Shown: in pieces, positions 53,101 to 63,986 of the stretch
Layout of the letters: every line of letters begins with the position of its first letter
How positions within the stretch are numbered: the stretch's first letter is position 1
Source of the DNA: Vermamoeba vermiformis
Lineage: Eukaryota > Tubulinea > Echinamoebida
NCBI GenBank assembly: GCA_045837725.1
Contig: JBEWZL010000066.1
Location: 248,001-312,000, forward strand
Direction of reading: 5' to 3'
Length of the DNA stretch: 64,000 nt
Made by a program: the position numbers and the translations under genes
The notes under the pieces: generated by a model
Told to the model about the DNA's origin: nothing
Databases searched by the model: none
What the model saw: only the letters and a program-made list of their open reading frames with translations

Positions 53101-56100
53101 ACGAGCAACAGTGTACAAGGACCAGACAGTGCAAAAACGCCGCTGAGTCCTGTAGACACATATCAAATAGACGAATATCTGGCTGTTAAATCGCCGTCAA
53201 AATCAAACCTCGAGCACCAACCTCGTTACGTTCGTGGCCTTGAACGTAAGTCTGCATTAATTTTATCCTTTTCGTGTACTAACGTCGAACTAGCACGCAC
53301 AAGACCTCTTTGGGACGCAGATATGAACGAAATTGATATTCGAGAACGATTGGGACAAGGTAAGTACTTTTTTTTCGACACAGTTCAAATAGATGCTAAC
53401 GAAGACTATCAGGTGTCTTTGGAGAAACATGGATGGCATTCTGGAGCGGCGAAGTTGGCCGTAAAGTAACAGTGAAGAAGTTGGTTGATCTGGACTTCTC
53501 TAGCGCGGCTCTTGAGGCTTTGAGAAATGAAACCAAGAAACTGATGTAAGTTGTCTAATCTTTCTTGTAACGCATTTTTTAACTTGCTCAGGTACTTAAA
53601 ACACCCCAACATTGCTGGCGTAGTTGGTTCGGGTGTTAAAGATGCCAAGTACATTATGGCCGAGTACATTGAAGGTGTCAGTGCATATGCATATTTGCGC
53701 AACCCTTCTGTTCCTATTGGCAGCCCATTCATCCTCTCTATGGCGCGGCAAGCAGCTGCTGGCTTGTTCTACTTGCACGAGCAAGGCATTATTCACGGCT
53801 CATTCAAGAGTAAGAACGTGTTGATCGATCGAGACAACGTTGTTCACTTGAAGGACTACGGCTACTTGGACTCAAAGGACGTCATCGACAGATTGGACGC
53901 ACAGCCGCAGTACTTGGCTCCTGAAGTCATTACGGGTTCAGCCTACACTGAAAAGATTGACGTCTATGGCTTTGGCATGTTCTTGTGGGAGTTGTTCACC
54001 AAGCAAACACCGTTCCTTGGCCTGACACCAAATCAAGTTATCGATGAAATCATTTACCGTCAACTTCGCCCTGAGATTCCCCCAACTTGCCCAATCGTGT
54101 TCGAGAAGTTGATTCGTGCTTGCTGGTCTACTGACCCGAAGTGAGTAGTTATCGTAAGCACACATTCCATTCATGCTAACATTACTGCTAGTCAACGTCC
54201 TGGCTTCGATAAGATAATTAAGATCTTGAATATGTCTGAAGAAAAGATCTTCTCCTATGGCGATCGATTGCCATCAAGTACGTCTATAATTGCTAGCATT
54301 ACCAGTATCCTAATGTTTTCTTAGCACCTACAGCCAGCACAAAGTCACTCAGTGTCCCTGGCTCAAGCACTCCTGCTGGCACTCGTTACAACAAGCCCAA
54401 GCGCTTGAGCATGAAGTTCTCAGCAGACGAAGAGAAGCTTGACCCTGAAACAGCGACAAAGCTGAACATGGTGCTCGATAAGATTATTGAATTGATCTTG
54501 TCAAATGACACGCAATCTCAACTCAGAGGTGTCAAGTCCATTGAAACCTTGTTGAAGACTCGTAAGTTCAGCAGTATAACGCCATGACCCCGAGTTTAAC
54601 ACTTGCTTTTTAGCTGGTCGTCTGCCCTACATCGCTCGCAACACCGATGTGATCCGTGCGTTGATTGTGATGATTGACACACCCATTCCTCCTGGTCCAC
54701 TCAGTCCGGAACTTGAAATTGTTGAGGTCGCCGTTCGGTATGATAACACACATACTATTACTCCGATTGCTAATCGAGTCTAGTGTTATTATGGAGCTGT
54801 CCAAGCACCCGAGCATGGGACAACCATTGCGCGAATACCGTGCCATTGGTGCCTTTGTCCGGTTGTTGAGCATTGAAGGACGCGACGGATTGGCAATTAT
54901 GGCAGCTAAAGCTATGAGTCAATTCGCCCTTGACCCCGAGAATGCTGAGTCCATCAAGTTGTCCGGCGCGTTGATTCCGCTCGTCAATTTGCTGCATTCA
55001 AACAACGAGTTCGTCTTGATTCAAGTCTGCTCGTAAGTGCACGAAGATTAATTAGGTGGCAAGTTAATGAGTCTTTGCTAGGGTTTTAACGGCACTCTTG
55101 GAAGACGAAGAAAGTAGCAAGAACTTCTTGATGGCTGGAGGTCTCGAGAGGTTGCTTGAATTGCTTCAACTGAGCAACCCCGCTCTTCAACTGCGAGCAC
55201 TCGATGTCATGTCGAACTACCTCGGCAACGAAGAGGTTCAGCCTCACTTGGCCTCAGTTAACATCAAGACCAAGTACTTGTCAATGTTGAATGCACCTAG
55301 CCCAGCATTGAAGGCCACAGGTGTCAAAGCCATGACCAAGTTTGCTCAGAAAGACATCATCAAAGAAGAGTCTGAAATGGCACGTGTGTTGAAGGCACTG
55401 ATCGACACTGTCACTGTCAGCACTGATTCAGAGATGGTTGTGAATGCTCTCAAGGCTTTGGCAATTTTCACACAAAAGCTAGCCAACGCCGTTGTGTTCA
55501 GAAACATCGGTGGCTTGAGTATGACATTCCGCACCCTCAATAACGGCAACTTGGATATTGTCAAGTCTGCAATGGAGCTATTCTCCAATTTACTGAAAGA
55601 CGGTACGAGCTCAAAAGGTCACATTAAGACTTGGTTCTGACTCTTTTAATATTTAGATGTTGGTCGCGATGCACTTATCGCCTTGGGCAGCTGTGGACCG
55701 TTAGTGAAGTATCTTCCTTACGAAGACAAGGCTTTGCGATTGGTGCTCTTGAACAACTTGGTGCAACTAGTTGATAAGAACGGTAAGGTCTCTTTTGGTG
55801 AAATAATTGTGGCTAATTGGTGTGTGGCAGATAAGGGAATTCGAGGTCTTGCAGCGGCAGCAGGCGTCACACCAGTGGTGTCAGTTCTGTGCTACTCTGA
55901 ATCAGACGAGGAAAAGCTCCTCGCACTGAAGATTGTGAGCAACGTGGCTACCAATCGTAAGTGAACTGTTGAAATACTCTCAGTGATGTTAACACGTGTC
56001 GCAGCTGAACTCTGCAACGATGTGCGTGAGGCAGGAGGAGTGCCCGTGCTGTTGGAACTGATGGACAAGAAGTCCTCAGAGGCACTGTTGATCAAGGCCG

Positions 56101-56614
56101 CTGAAACATTGCAGCTGTTAGTCGAGCAGAATGCATTCAATCGAGCCTTGGTGCTGCAAGACCAAGGTTTGGGCATGCTAGTCAATTCATTGCTCTACTT
56201 GCCAGTGCGTGCGCAAGAACACATTGTAAACCTGTTTAGTGTCTACGCACGCGAGGGACTCAAGAGTGGTATGTCAAGCAGAGTGTTTGATACTTGTTAG
56301 ACTCACAACTGTTGTGTTACAGATGATCTCTTGACTGCTCTTCGCTCATCTGGTGCCATTCAAGCCCTCGCTCAAATGCTATCGTTGCGCGCTGGCGAAG
56401 AACCATTGATTTTAGCTACGATTCGACTGCTGTTGACTTTGACACAAGACGGTGCGTATATCACTCTTAATTTCGATGTTTACTAATACTTGCTACGATA
56501 GAACACACTAAAGGCTTGGTGCGTGATCTGACAATGATTGAACTTCAAAAACTAACTTTGTCGCCCAACGCCACCATCCAAAATGCGGCGAAGAAGATTG
56601 TTTCCTTGTTTTAA
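50162..56614 (+). CDS. LRR - LD-like motif linker - pseudokinase - armadillo-like protein
   Basis: 1778 aa from 23 exons, all phase-consistent: 50162-50415, 50464-50684, 50756-51000, 51048-51098, 51152-51278, 51334-51383, 51440-51536, 51583-51683, 51731-51808, 51856-53245, 53294-53359, 53413-53545, 53592-54140, 54192-54277, 54325-54561, 54614-54737, 54784-55032, 55082-55602, 55657-55782, 55831-55956, 56005-56268, 56323-56451, 56502-56614. Leucine-rich repeats at 85-240 (LKNLILAKNSIS, LEQLVLSNNRIE) end in an LRR cap. The linker at 290-870 repeats acidic Leu-Asp helices (LLNDMLTD, LDMLTDII, ALLDEMMN, LDSVLDSLAAL). The kinase fold at 885-1150 keeps the Gly loop (GQGVFGETW) and beta-3 Lys (VTVKKL). 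It has HGSFKSKN for HRD and DYG for DFG, so the catalytic Asp is lost. Armadillo-like repeats fill 1190-1770. Probably a scaffold. Confidence 0.82.
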
Positions 56615-56777
56615 TATAACTTAAATGTAAATTATTACTTAATAATAACTCGTGTCACTGTTGGCAGCTAGTATTTATTTATTTTGGTATATCGGGAAGA
56701 ATCACGTGCTGAATTTACTAAATTTTGCTTGTGAAATCGTATTTATTTCCTAATGAGCAGTAAAGCACAGCACAACC

Positions 56778-59700
56778 ATGGGCAGCAATTTTCAGTATTT
56801 ACTTTTTCTACTGCTGTTGACCTCGGTTGTTGTAGCTAATCCATCGCTAAATTTGGCTTTGATCTCTCCACAAGTGGTACCAATAATTACCAACTCGACA
56901 GTGGAGCCTAATTTTGCATCAATAAAAGCAGCTCTTGATGCGCCAATTTTCTCTCCAGACGATCTCGAGGTACGCGCGTTACTGATCATTTAAACCTTTT
57001 GTTTAATTTTATTCAGGTGGTATTCGAGTGGTCATCTGATGTAGATGTAAATTATGTTATAACTGGCTTTGTGGATAACGAAGAAGTGGATGCGGCTGGT
57101 ATTCCGATGCCTTCGATCCCAACTTCCGGTACGGTTCACGCTTCTCCGCAACAGTTTACGGTCAGATTCAATTGCACGGCAACGGGAATATTCACGCTAG
57201 TCTACATTATGTCTTTTTATGACAGCGGCACAGATGCGCCACTTTCAAAAAGCGTCATCTATCTCTCAAAGGATTGTCGGTTGCCAGGTACTTAATGCTT
57301 GTATATACTATGATACTATGACTATCGTAAGACAACTTTCAAGATTGATTTTAAAATTTAAACTGTAGGTTGCTCTGATTTATGTGAAGCGCATGGATCC
57401 TGCAACTACAATTATGGCGAATGCACTTGCGACGATGGTTTCTTCGGCACTGACTGCAATATTGGTATTTATCGCTCATTATCCCGCTGTTATCTATGAT
57501 TTTAACATTTTATTCCAGTTTTCCAATTTGATAAGCCCAGTCCGTATTGTCCGAACATTACACCGACTATCACTTGGCAAATACCAGAGGATATTGCAAC
57601 ACCGAAGTACGTAACTTGATCCGCTTTTACGGTTGAATTTCGAGTGTCAAAAATGTCAAAATTCAAATTTTTGCACCAAATTTATCATCCAACCAAAGTT
57701 AGCGCTCACACTGATTTACAGCGACTGGATTTCGATCATTCAAGTTGGTCTGCCCGATAGCGAACTGAGCAATGTTCAATGGTTTTACTTAAACACAGGC
57801 AAACGATTGGCAGGCTTTTATTCTGCACCGCAGGGAAGGTAAAGAGTATCATGCTATCTTCCTGAATAGTACTAATCATCGATTAATATAGCTACACAAT
57901 GCGATTGTCAGCTGCAGGTCAATACCGTGTAGTGTTGTTGAGCAATGACGGTTACAATGTATTGGCCGAACAAACAATTGTAGTGTCGAATTGGACTTCT
58001 GATTGCACTGGCGGATGTAAGTGCCCGAGTTGATTGACGTCAATACTAGGGCTAATAACTCCTTCAGTTGATTGTCGTGTTAGTGGCTGTCAGTCAGGCA
58101 CGTGTGACACGACATCTGGCCAGTGCCAATGTGACGCAGGACACTTCTGGTACGACTGCTCACTCGGCTGCAGCGGCATTCAGATTTTGAGTGCCAACAG
58201 CTCACTCATCACAGACGGCGGAGACAATCGTCCGAGCAGCGGATTCAATGTCAGCTGTGGCTGGTTGATCACACCGCCTGAACCCTTTGATAACATCACG
58301 GTGGTGTTTGACACATTCGAAGTCAGTGAAAACACACCGCTCAGTACGTCATTGTTTCCTGTTATTCGGTGCAAATATTCATGATTGAAACAGCGATCTA
58401 TCAAGGCAATTCCAGCAAACAGTTGCTGACTGTGAGTGGTCAAGACGTGCCCAAGTCATTCGTCTCGAGTGAGAGAAGTATCTTTTTGCAAATCAGTGGG
58501 CGCAATCTTGGGTACCGTGGCTTTTCACTGAACTACTTCACGCAGTACACGCCATTTGGTATGCATTATTAGTGAGACTAGTGAGAGTGGCACTAACCGT
58601 AGGGCAGCACTGCGAACAAAGATTTCAGTGGATTGGGACTCAGCCGCAGGTCTCGCCATGACCATCCTCACAGGTGTGATGGTTCTAGTGGTCACAGCGA
58701 GCTTCATTACCATATTTGTCAAGCGCGAACATTTTGTCGTCAAGGCATCGAGCTTCGTGTTCACAGGTACTAGCATTGTTATTGACTCAATTAGTGCTAA
58801 CTCCATCCAGGCATGATCATGGGCGGTCTAGTCCTAGGGTCATTCACCGTGTTCACGTTTATCGGTCGCGTGACTTCTTGGCAATGTGTGCTGCGGATCT
58901 GGTTCGCGGAGTTTGGCTTCATATTCGTTTTTGGGTACGTGCTATTCAATAGTCATTATATATTGTTCTAATCATGGCGCGTTCAGATGTCTGTTCTTGA
59001 AGAATTGGCGCATTTATCGCATCTTCACCAACAAGAAGATGAAGGTGCGCGTTGTTAAAGACAGCTATTTGTTCAAAATATTCAGCATTCTCTTGGCATT
59101 TGAAGCGGTAAGGAATGAGGTCGATGTTAATGTACGCATTACTAATCAATATTACACAGGCTCTTTGTGCTTTGTGGACTGCGTTAGATTACCCGGACGT
59201 GTCGCTTAAGACCGACGACCTCGATCAAACTGTCGAGTACTACGGCTGTAAATGGACCAATCAGATCTTTCCGATCATTTCAATCTTTGCCAAAGTGATT
59301 CTGATTGGCTGGGGAGTGTTCATCTCGTACAAGTCCCGCACTGCTTTGACGTACTACAGCGAGGCTAAATATGCTGGCGTGGCCGTATCCTTAACAATGT
59401 GCTATTAATAGTACTATATTAACGACACAATCAAGTTATTGCCTTTAATTCTCGCGCAGATCTACAACTTCTCGTTCTGTCTGATCATCTTCATCCCGTT
59501 GCTCTACATTCTCGAGCGGTTCTATTTCATATGGTGGATTCTCTCATGCACAGCAGTGCTCGCAGTACTCGCTGGCACTACTGCCTCGTTGTTGTGGCGC
59601 TTGTTTTTCTTCCTCATTCGTTATCCCGACAACAAACCTCCCTCTGAGTACAAGACAAGCAACCTTAATATCACGCCGTAAGTGCCACTGCAATATCAAT

Positions 59701-59847
59701 TTCACTTTCTAATAAGATCTTAGTGTATCTGCGACCACAGCGGCAGCTTATGGAGGAGGTTCAATTTACTCGACCGGATCTAGGTCGGGTACTGGTGGCT
59801 CGGAAAAGGATTCGCAAAAAATTAGCAATAATATAACAGGATATTAG
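56778..59847 (+). CDS. class C G-protein-coupled receptor with EGF and CUB ectodomain
   Basis: 766 aa from 14 exons: 56778-56969, 57017-57287, 57369-57464, 57519-57606, 57722-57838, 57892-58016, 58068-58343, 58394-58558, 58608-58766, 58811-58934, 58987-59107, 59160-59384, 59460-59677, 59724-59847. A signal peptide (FQYLLFLLLLTSVVVA) is followed by a beta-sandwich-like region with N-glycan sequons and an EGF-like module (CEAHGSCNYNYGECTCDDGFFG). A second beta region, a second EGF-like module (CQSGTCDTTSGQCQCDAGHF) and a CUB-like domain (about 325-440) follow. Seven membrane helices start at about 455. The class C signature is clear: VVKASSFVFTGMIMGG (loop 1), CLFLKNWRIYRIFTNKKMK (helix 3/loop 2) and ALCALWTALDYPDV. 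A Gly/Ser-rich tail ends the protein. No venus-flytrap domain is present. Confidence 0.85.
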
Positions 59848-59990
59848 ATCAATCGGTAATGTAAATCTGTGTAAATAGGCAAAGGTAAAATCTGTAATTT
59901 ATTTCGAAATTTCTGTTGGATCCGCGCTTAAAGCGCTTTCAGAGATTTTTTAGCATTGACTGAAACCATTTAGCTAATACAATCGCAACA

Positions 59991-60766
59991 ATGGCATACA
60001 GAACTCATTTTAAAGATCGGCTAGATGCTGGCAAGTATCTTGCATCATTATTGACCGAATTCAAAGACAAGCCCAACACGATCGTGGTTGGCATTCCTCG
60101 TGGAGGAGTAATCCTTAGCCACGAGATCGCCAAAGAGCTCAATCTTCCTGAAGATATCATAGTGGTGCGCAAGGTGGGTTGTCCAGGTCAAACTGAGTTC
60201 GCAATTGGAGCAATTTCGCAAACAGGAAATGTCGTCTTAGATCACCACACCATGCACCGCTTAGGCATTAAAGACGCCGATATTGCCAATACCATTCAAA
60301 AAGAAACAGTCGAGGCACAAAGACGACTAAAGGTAATAATTTATTCAAATCATAATAAGTCCTGCTACATCTGCTCACCCGGCGCTAGGTTTACCGAGAA
60401 GGAAGAGGACCCCTCGACCTGAAGAACAAAGTGGTGCTCTTAGTTGATGACGGCATTGCTACCGGCCACACCACAAGAGTAGCAGTTTCGACTGCCAAGT
60501 CCTTAGGCGCCAAATCCGTTGTTGTAGTGGCACCCGTAGCACCACGTGATGCCACATTGAAGTCACTTGGAGCTGATCGAGCAGTAGTGCCGTGGGTACC
60601 GCTGCCAGGCCAGTTCTGGGCAGTCGGTCAAGCGTACGAACACTTCGGCCAAACTGAGGATGAAGAGGTGGTTGCGTGCATGCGCGAGCTCACTGGTCAA
60701 GTGGACTTGCGCAAGAGTGAAGGCGGCGCGCAGAGCTCTCGCGTTTATTTGCAGCACAGTGCCTAA
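59991..60766 (+). CDS. phosphoribosyltransferase-fold protein of bacterial type
   Basis: 239 aa from exons 59991-60332 and 60389-60766. Type I PRTase fold with GIPRGGVILSHEIAKEL, IIVVRKVGCPGQTEFAIGAIS and the PRPP loop VVLLVDDGIATGHTTRVA (Asp-Asp with GxxTG-like turn). This arrangement (PRGGV...VRKxGxPGxxEFAIGA...VDDGxATG) is typical of stand-alone bacterial PRTases of unknown substrate that often sit beside hydrolase domains. It is not typical of eukaryotic HPRT, APRT or OPRT. The gene carries a normal GT-AG intron, so it is a resident eukaryotic gene and not contamination. A bacterial origin by transfer is inferred. The function could be purine or nucleotide salvage; substrate unknown. Confidence 0.85.
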
Positions 60767-61168
60767 AAAGGAAATGTCAAACATTGTTGTATTCTGTGCA
60801 CCTAAATGTTTTATCATTTACAATAAAGAAAACGATAAACCAAGTCGGTTGTAAGCAGGTAACGTGTTTCAAGCGAAAAAAATAATCCTGATTTATTTAT
60901 CCCATGAATATTAATAGTAAACAATTAGCGAAAATATTCTGTGATTACTAAAAATGAAATTTAGATGTTATTATAATGCTTGATTCGATTATTGTAATTA
61001 TGACACGGAAATATTGTTTCCGTAAACGCCGAAAAATGCCGGTCATTTCAGGTACATCGGTCGTGGCTGTCCGATTTTTAGTCACATTTTTAGTCTCGTC
61101 GTCACAAGATTCGGTATTAAAGCCAACAGCACTCCATATCATGGTTAACAACCACCTGAGAAGCAATC
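60767..61168. other. AT-rich intergenic region
   Basis: About 400 bp between the PRTase and ABCG genes. It starts with CCTAAAAAGGAAATGTCA in the presumed 3' UTR, a relative of the CCTAATTAGGAAAT word, followed by an AATAAA poly(A) signal at about 60822. The rest is promoter-like AT-rich DNA without a gene. Confidence 0.5.
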
Positions 61169-63647
61169 ATGACCGTTCTGTCGTGGAAAAACATCAGCTC
61201 GACACTTCGCAAAACAAAGCGTGAGTCAAGTGCATTTAATACGTATTTTGATTCTCTGATAGGATGCAAGCACCAATACAGTCAAAATATTCTTCAAAAT
61301 ATATCCGGCTTCGTCAAGTCAGGTAATTGTCCCAAATCAAATACATCTGCAGTGCTCATTTTTGTAGGGGAAGTAACGGCGGTCATGGGACCGTCAGCTC
61401 CGGAGCTGGAAAAACGTCTCTGTTGGACATTCTAGCAGGTAGAAATAGTACCCCCAAAGCGTGGCTAATTGCATTTGACAGGTAAAAGCAAGACCAAATA
61501 CAGTGGCGAGATCCTGCTCAATGGACAGAAGAGCAGAAATTCGGCATCATTAAATGGTTATGTACCTCAAGGTGAACGGTAAGCTGAATTGCGTGCAATA
61601 TTGAGACCAATTCTTCGCCGCAGGTCCATTGTCAGTTCGCTCACAGTCAGAGAAAACTTATTGTACTCCGCACGCTTGAGACTGCCTTCTACAAGTGAAA
61701 ATCAGCGTTGGGAACATGTAAGGAAGCAATACTATAATAGCGGTGTTTACGTTGATCCCAGGTTGACGAGATTATCCGCTTGATCGGATTGCAGGACGTT
61801 GCAGACACGGTTGTTGGAAACGAGACTAAGTAAGGAATGCATTATTTATTATACGCTCTAATTAACTGAATTGAGGCGTGGCATCTCCGGAGGTCAAAAG
61901 AAGAGGCTAGCGATTGGTATTGAACTAGTAGCCAGACCGAGTAAGATGATTGACTCTCGTGTTGTTATTAGCACTAATGGCTGTGCAGCTATTTTGCTCC
62001 TGGATGAGCCAACGACGGGTCTAGATAGTGCCGCGGCGTATCAAATAATGACACTGATCAGTTCCACCGCGAAAAGCTTGAACATTGCAGGTATATTATT
62101 ACACCTGAGTATCAGCACTACACTTAGCTAATCGCCAATAGTTCTGGCCACAATACACCAGCCCAGCGTACATACATTTGAGGTGTTCGATCAAGTGTTA
62201 TTGCTCGCAAAAGTACGTAGCATCCATTTTCATCATTCAACTAAGCGACACCAGGGTCAAACAGTCTATTTCGGACCTACAAACAAGATGCAGGAGTACT
62301 TTGAACACGACCTCAGAAAGCCACTGCCGAGGAATGTCAGTCCTCCAGACCATTATATCGACACTGTCAACACGGACTTTGACACCGTGTCAGATCTAGA
62401 GCAGATCACGACCTATTGGGCGATGAACCGCGAGTTAAGCGTGCTCGATCAGATTGCTGAATTAGATCAAAGAGCGAGTGCGAGTGACACTAAAACACAA
62501 CAAGCATTTCAATCCGATTTTGTATCGCAGGTACGTACTGTGTTTCCAAATAAGGAAGTTGCTGATTGTACGAACGATAGACGGGCTGGTTGGTCCACCG
62601 CAGCATGAAGATTATTCAGCGAGACTACGTATCGTACATCATTCGCATTCTATCAGCGTCTGCAGGTGCAATACTGATGGGCAGTTTGTGGTACAAGTTG
62701 CCGAATGACACCGATCACCTGCGCGGGTACTATGGAATCGCCTACAATGTAGCACTCATCAATGCGTTCTCGTTGATTGCCAGTATACCTGACAGTACGT
62801 AGCAGATCGCATTCAGCTGAGAGATATTCTAACCAAGCTGCAGTGTTGACGGAGCGGATCCGATTCAGTCACGAGCACTCAAATGGCTACTATCGCGTGT
62901 TTTCGTGGTTTCTCGCTGCGAATATAATGTCGTCTTTATATCTGTTGGTTGTCTCGCTGTGTTTTTCTGCCATTGCTTTCTTTATGGTACGACCAGTGAA
63001 TGTTCAGCCAGTGAAAAAACCAGGCAAATAACAATGTTATTTGCTCAGGTTGGTTTCACTGAGAGCGTTGAAAGATTCTTCATATTTGAAGCGATTGTCT
63101 TATTGCTCCTGCTGTGTGGTGAAGGTAAGAGAAGGGCGTAGTTTGTTATATTTGCTCACCAATTGTCCTAGCACTGCTGCAGATGATCAGTGTCCTCGTA
63201 CCTCTGTCGTCAATAGCCACAACACTTGGATTGGTCGTAGCAGGACTGTCAGGAGCACTGTCGGGAGTGTTCATCCGTGAGTCAATAGCTCAATTATAGT
63301 ACGTTGACTGACTTGCCATAGGGTTCAATAACATGCCCGTCTATTGGGTATGGGCTAAGTGGCTCAGTTTCTTTCACTACGGTGTCAATGCACTGATGCT
63401 CAATCAGTATCAAGGCACTGATGTGACGTGCATCCCTACAAAGCTACGCCCATGTCCTAACGTCAATGTCGATCAAGTGGCAGTTATCTCGGGAGATGAA
63501 TTGATCCGACAACTGGATCTGACTTTCACGGACATTGGTTATCCGCTGTATTGTCTCATCGCTTATTTTGTTGTGCACAAAACAATCACTTTGATTGCTC
63601 TCTGCGGTGTTACTAGGCAATCCCAAAATAAAAATAGCACAAAGTGA
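61169..63647 (+). CDS. ABCG: ABCG-type half-transporter (frame break in the Walker A region)
   Basis: About 606 codons in 15 exons: 61169-61220, 61263-61322, 61368-61438, 61482-61578, 61624-61717, 61762-61829, 61876-61940, 61989-62090, 62142-62212, 62255-62530, 62581-62794, 62844-62986, 63049-63124, 63172-63276, 63322-63647. The ATPase domain comes first, as in all G-subfamily proteins: [43 protein letters not shown], signature [14 protein letters not shown], Walker [16 protein letters not shown]-loop [10 protein letters not shown] 6-helix membrane domain follows ([41 protein letters not shown]). In exon 3 the frame changes between GEVTAVMGP(S) and [14 protein letters not shown]; the exon length is 1 short or 2 over. 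Everything downstream is phase-perfect, so a recent lesion or sequence error is likely. Confidence 0.88.
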
Positions 63648-63671
63648 GCTCTGATCTTGGTACCAACTGAC

Positions 63672-63973
63672 TTACTCTTTAATGCCGACTTGATACAATA
63701 TCCAAGCATAGTACTCGGCACGTTCTTTCAACAAGTCATATCGACCTGATGCACCAAAGTGACCTTGCACCATTTCAGTCTTGATGAGCAGTTGATTGTT
63801 GTCAGTCTTCATCGTCCTCAGCTTGGCCACGTACTTGGCTGGTTCCCAGTACGCCACACGAGGATCATTAATGCCCGTGTTGATGTGAATGGCTGGGTAA
63901 TCAGTTTTGCGAATGTTGTCGTAGGGCGAATACGACAGCATATAGTGGTAGTACTGCTGGTCTTGAGGATTGC
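63672..63973 (-). CDS. oligopeptidase B / prolyl oligopeptidase family, C-terminal exon (partial)
   Basis: Last exon of a gene that continues past the right edge. It reads NPQDQQYYHYMLSYSPYDNI, AIHINTGINDPRVAYWEPAK, VQGHFGASGRYDL and AWILYQVG, then stop. The DPRVAYWEPAK segment carries the catalytic Asp region, and the His of GHFGASGR is the catalytic His of the S9A family; the serine lies upstream, outside the window. The spacing fits oligopeptidase B better than prolyl endopeptidase. The acceptor (TTCCTAATTAG) lies within the shared CCTAATTAGGAAAT word, and the intron continues to the window end with a GTCACGTGAT. It is convergent with the ABCG gene, only 24 bp apart. Confidence 0.88.
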
Positions 63974-63986
63974 CTAATTAGGAAAT
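63973..63986 (-). repeat. CCTAATTAGGAAAT word at a splice acceptor
   Basis: Fourth exact copy, at the acceptor of the last intron of the oligopeptidase-like gene. It shares the longer extension GTCAGTCACGTGAT with the NUP85 and GTPase copies in part. Confidence 0.85.
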
